DNA from: an uncultured Planctomycetaceae bacterium
Lineage (GTDB): Bacteria > Planctomycetota > Planctomycetia > Pirellulales > Thermoguttaceae
Direction of reading: 5' to 3'
Assembly: GCA_946408825.1 (NCBI GenBank)
Contig: CAMJTU010000009.1
Coordinates: 52,612-116,611 of the forward strand
Length of the DNA stretch: 64,000 bases
Shown: positions 63,140 through 64,000 of the stretch, piece after piece
Layout of the letters: each line of letters begins with the position of its first letter
Position numbering within the stretch: position 1 is the stretch's first letter
Made by a program: the position numbers and the translations under genes
Notes under the pieces: model-generated
Databases searched by the model: none
Seen by the model: the letters and a program-made list of their open reading frames with translations, nothing else
What the model was told of the DNA's origin: nothing

Positions 63140-64000
63140 AATTCTCTTCATCAAACGGGTTGCAGTCTTTCAGCGGTCGTCCTTCTTCGTCGAGGAGCGT
63201 AAAACCGACGACCCAATCCCATTGCGTCCTGTCGACTCTTGCGACCATGACGTTGCGCCCTTTCTTAACTTTCGTCGGGACGGAGACTTCCTGCTTTTCC
63301 GGATCGTCGACGTTTAGCTCTCCCGTAAAGACGGCGGCGCCGTTGAGGTAGACGCGTTCGATTACATGCGTTTTGTATCCTTTGACGCCGAGTTTTAACG
63401 TCGCCGACTGGTCTTTTGGACTGTCGAAGACGCGGACGACGTAGACGCCGGAGAAGGGCGTGTTCGGCAGATACGTCGCGAGGTTGAACCAGTTCGGATC
63501 GGGATCCGACTCGCCGTCTTTAAACGAGGTAAAGAGCTGCGGGGCGGAATACGCGGACGTCCACGTCTCCTCGGGATTGGGCGTCTTCCAAGGAGGAAGG
63601 GGCGCGTCCGCTTCCTTTTGCGCGGCGCCGAGGAGCGCGAGCGACTTTTGAGGCCGATAGACGACCGGATTATGACCGGCGAGCGTCGCGTAATCGACGC
63701 TTGCGATCGTTTTCTCTTGGGGATAGTCCGCTAGGCTGGAAAACTCCTGTTCCAGCGGGAAGACGCCGGAGACGGCGCATTCGCCTCGTCGGAAAATGCG
63801 AACCGTTTTCTGAACGCCGTCGACGGCGAGCGTTACGTCGACGGGAATATCTTCCGGCTTGCCGTAAAAGTCGAGCTGGTAAAATCCTCGTTTATCCTCG
63901 TTTTCGCCGCGAGCAACCGTCGAAAAATCGCGGTTGATTTTGTCGAATCGAAGGTTTCCGCAAGAGACGATTTCAATTTTGGGCGTCTTGACGATCTTCG
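63138..64000 (-). CDS. SGNH-family paralogue C, C-terminal part (5' end outside window)
   Basis: The frame is open to the window edge, so the SGNH catalytic blocks are not visible. The visible 287 residues align with paralogues A and B: KIEIVSCGNLRFDKINRDFS, DIPVDVTLAVDGVQKTVRIF, YPQEKTIASVDYATLAGHNP, PFSGVYVVRVFDSPKDQSAT and VKGYKTHVIERVYLNGAAVF. The tail is RTQWDWVVGFTLLDEEGRPL and KDCNPFDEEN. The stop codon is formed partly by a dispersed hairpin element, and a second, older tail lies beyond it (62955). The gene is the upstream member of the minus-strand cluster. Confidence 0.75.
   Translation of the reverse strand, partial: KIVKTPKIEIVSCGNLRFDKINRDFSTVARGENEDKRGFYQLDFYGKPEDIPVDVTLAVDGVQKTVRIFRRGECAVSGVFPLEQEFSSLADYPQEKTIASVDYATLAGHNPVVYRPQKSLALLGAAQKEADAPLPPWKTPNPEETWTSAYSAPQLFTSFKDGESDPDPNWFNLATYLPNTPFSGVYVVRVFDSPKDQSATLKLGVKGYKTHVIERVYLNGAAVFTGELNVDDPEKQEVSVPTKVKKGRNVMVARVDRTQWDWVVGFTLLDEEGRPLKDCNPFDEEN

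Noticed and set aside
1..64000. tRNA genes
   Set aside because: I looked for T-arm (GGTTCGA) and cloverleaf patterns by eye in the intergenic stretches and found none that I could fold.

Overview
The window looks like a chromosomal segment of a planctomycete, possibly a host-associated or anaerobic relative of the Pirellulales. This is an inference from gene content: a Tat-exported Gfo/Idh/MocA oxidoreductase beside a ThuA-domain protein, two DUF1080 proteins, a secreted beta-propeller/c-type cytochrome fusion, many large secreted proteins of unknown function, and G+C-rich coding sequence full of GTCGACG-type words. No rRNA, tRNA, CRISPR array, prophage or transposase-bearing IS was seen.

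Layout. 1-10 kb: end of a lectin-like protein, the oxidoreductase/ThuA pair, two large secreted proteins with glycosidase-like folds, and trpB. 10-19 kb: an EamA transporter, the propeller-cytochrome, a dhaK-dhaL-lsrF operon (split dihydroxyacetone-type kinase plus an LsrF-type aldolase/thiolase), and a GH36-like alpha-galactosidase with an NPCBM domain. 19-28 kb: an Rpn-family nuclease, tyrS, a three-domain nifU, a RelB/RelE pair whose toxin frame is broken, a BON-domain protein, queE, a TIGR04076 protein and intergenic repeats. 28-43 kb: a defence island that is visibly A+T-richer in parts. It holds a 1163-aa protein with an N-terminal nuclease-like region, a type I restriction-modification operon (hsdM-hsdS-HEPN-like gene-hsdR), and a second cassette of a methylase fused to a specificity domain plus a frameshifted accessory gene. 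Two close paralogues of a secreted alkaline-phosphatase-superfamily protein flank the island as direct repeats. 44-53 kb: a second Rpn-family gene, acpS, an Rpn fragment, two DUF1080 proteins and a heterodimeric ABC exporter. 53-64 kb: a minus-strand surface or periplasmic cluster with three SGNH-like paralogues, an alpha-2-macroglobulin-like protein without a thioester domain, and a partner secreted protein.

The most unusual signal is not a gene. At least 13 copies of a roughly 95-145 bp intergenic element are scattered through the non-island DNA, often touching stop codons. Each is bounded by hairpins whose loops are constant while their stems change by compensatory substitutions. One copy sits exactly between two tandem C-terminal tails of an SGNH paralogue, and one locus is a 94-bp-period tandem array. 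This looks like an undescribed structured mobile element or 3'-UTR element.

Several frames (relE, the methylase-linked accessory gene, a small ORF before hsdR and a region at 3.3 kb) need single-base changes to read through. This could be real decay, recoding or sequence error.
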